Source of the DNA: an uncultured Ignavibacteria bacterium
GTDB lineage: Bacteria; Bacteroidota; Ignavibacteria; Kapaibacteriales; UBA961
Direction: 5' to 3'
Length of the DNA stretch: 8,771 bases
Assembly (NCBI GenBank): GCA_937868245.1
Contig: CALMMI010000582.1
Span: 1-8,771, forward strand
In this document: positions 7,782 through 8,771 of the stretch, piece after piece
Numbering within the stretch: the first letter of the stretch is position 1
Layout of the letters: each line of letters begins with the position of its first letter
Notes under the pieces: model-generated
Seen by the model: only the letters and a program-made list of their open reading frames with translations
Database searches by the model: none
Told to the model about the DNA's origin: nothing
Made by a program: the position numbers and the translations under genes

Positions 7782-7918
7782 TTTTTGAAGAGCACAGTTT
7801 CTTTAAAAAATTTAGTGAAACATTCCAGGAATAATGCCGTCATTCCCGTTCAAATTGGTGAAGCATACAAGATTTTACATATATATGCCAAATCACTATC
7901 GGAATTTTTCTCAACATC

Positions 7919-7924
7919 AAAGGA
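7919..7924 (+). promoter_or_regulatory. Ribosome binding site of the second receptor
   Basis: AAAGGA is followed by TTTTTC and ATG at 7931. This 6-nt spacing supports the chosen start, which also begins a signal peptide. Confidence 0.7.
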
Positions 7925-7930
7925 TTTTTC

Positions 7931-8771
7931 ATGCGTCGAAGTTTGTATGTATTACTTCTGTTTTCTATATTAGTAGTTGGAAGTCAAACACTTTTCTCAG
8001 CTAAACTACCCTCCAAAGCAATTGTCACTCCCGAAAACACCGGCACCTTAAACGGATTCATAATAGATGCTGAAACAAAGGAAACCCTTATTTCCGTTAC
8101 TGTTTCAGTAAAAGGTACAAAGGTTGGAGCCTTAACCAACAAAAACGGCTTTTACTCCCTAAAAAGTATCCCGCTTGGTAAACAAACAATTGTAGTTTCA
8201 CTACTTGGGTACAAAAAATTGGAGAAGGAAATTGTTATCGAAGATAATGATTCCAAAAAGTTAAATTTTGAGCTTGCACCTCAATCGATTCAATCGAAAC
8301 AAGTATATGTTGATGCAGAACGTGAAGTGGAAAAACGCCAAATATCGGTTAGCCGTGTGAATATTCCTGTTCAACAGCTTTCACAATTGCGTATTGGCGG
8401 CGAGGCTGATGTATTTAGAGCATTACAGTTTTTACCGGGTGTGCTTACTTCATCACAAATTTCCAGCGGGTTATATATCCGGGGTGGTTCACCAGATCAG
8501 AACCTAGTGTTGTTAGACGGCTCAACAGTTTATAACCCTTCGCACTTATTCGGTTTTATTTCTTCGTTTAACCCGGATGCCATTAAAGACGTGGAGCTTA
8601 TCAAGGGCGGATACCCGGCAGAATACGGAAGCAGACTTTCGGCAGTATTGAACCTAACCCAAAAAGATGGCAATCAGGAAAAATACGAAGGGCTTGCATC
8701 AATCGGACTTATTTCTTCCCGTGCTTCAGCGCAAGGACCGATAGGAAACGGTTCGTTTTTCGTAGGGGGTC
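7931..8771 (+). CDS. TonB-dependent receptor, N-terminal part (3' end outside window)
   Basis: 280 codons are visible from the ATG at 7931, with no stop before the edge. Order: signal peptide (about 1-24, MRRSLYVLLLFSILVVGSQ); carboxypeptidase-regulatory-like domain (about 38-117, GTLNGFIIDAETKETLISVT, TNKNGFYSL, LLGYKK); linker; TonB plug (about 140-245) with EADVFRALQFLPGV, YIRGGSPDQNLVLLDG (GGSPDQ at 185-190), YNPSHLFGFISSFNPDAIKD and KGGYPAEYGSRLSAVL; then the first barrel strands. The GGSPDQNLVLLDG plug differs from the RVSGVTL/RYNSTTLNG plug of the receptor at 3367-6243, so the two are separate subfamilies and not local duplicates. It would sit in the outer membrane and import an unidentified ligand with TonB energy. 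A terminator and an intergenic gap separate it from the Spy-like gene, so it is probably transcribed on its own or with genes to the right. Confidence 0.9.
   Translation, partial: MRRSLYVLLLFSILVVGSQTLFSAKLPSKAIVTPENTGTLNGFIIDAETKETLISVTVSVKGTKVGALTNKNGFYSLKSIPLGKQTIVVSLLGYKKLEKEIVIEDNDSKKLNFELAPQSIQSKQVYVDAEREVEKRQISVSRVNIPVQQLSQLRIGGEADVFRALQFLPGVLTSSQISSGLYIRGGSPDQNLVLLDGSTVYNPSHLFGFISSFNPDAIKDVELIKGGYPAEYGSRLSAVLNLTQKDGNQEKYEGLASIGLISSRASAQGPIGNGSFFVGG

Larger units (their letters stand above)
7681..7930. other. Intergenic region ahead of the second receptor
   Basis: This 250-bp AT-rich stretch contains no supported gene. Short open frames in it lack a plausible start, signal or composition. 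It holds the 14-bp inverted repeat listed separately and presumably the promoter of the receptor gene at 7931. Confidence 0.6.

Noticed and set aside
7785..7973. Short plus-strand open frame overlapping the start of the second receptor.
   Set aside because: It overlaps a strongly supported gene in another frame, and has no good ribosome site or domain-like composition.
1..8771. CRISPR array, insertion sequence, phage or toxin-antitoxin genes.
   Set aside because: No regularly spaced short repeats, transposase or integrase motifs, terminal inverted repeats or small paired genes are visible.

Overview
The window looks like the chromosome of an AT-rich Gram-negative bacterium of the Bacteroidota/FCB lineage. 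The case rests on two TonB-dependent outer-membrane receptors, each with the N-terminal carboxypeptidase-regulatory-like domain typical of that group, and on a very large secreted Ig-like/beta-helix-like protein. The overall style also resembles Ignavibacteria or Kapabacteria, but that finer placement is only an impression from the proteins.

Layout. Positions 1-3304 (minus strand) hold the first 1101 codons of a secreted protein whose 3' end lies beyond the left edge. It is built as a tandem duplication with a period of about 660 residues. Just upstream on the same strand, 62 bp away, is a complete TonB-dependent receptor (3367-6243), so the two probably form one transcription unit: receptor first, secreted partner second. 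A non-coding stretch of about 470 bp (6244-6717) separates this unit from the divergent plus-strand genes. It contains a GC-rich imperfect hairpin and a repeated bipartite motif upstream of the receptor. On the plus strand, 6718-7626 encodes an exported helical protein with two LTxxQ-like motifs (Spy/CpxP-like), a proline-rich stretch and a C-terminal coiled coil, followed by a clear intrinsic terminator (7650-7680). A further non-coding stretch (7681-7930) carries a 14-bp inverted repeat. It leads into a second TonB-dependent receptor that starts at 7931 with a good ribosome binding site and runs off the right edge.

How the genes may work together. The receptor and its duplicated partner look like an outer-membrane uptake pair in which the partner takes the place that SusD holds in SusCD systems; no SusD-like gene is visible. 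The substrate cannot be read from the sequence. The Spy-like protein is probably a periplasmic chaperone or stress protein, and nothing ties it functionally to either receptor. The most unusual object is the internally duplicated partner protein: its acidic/aromatic core is strongly conserved between the copies while the flanks have diverged.
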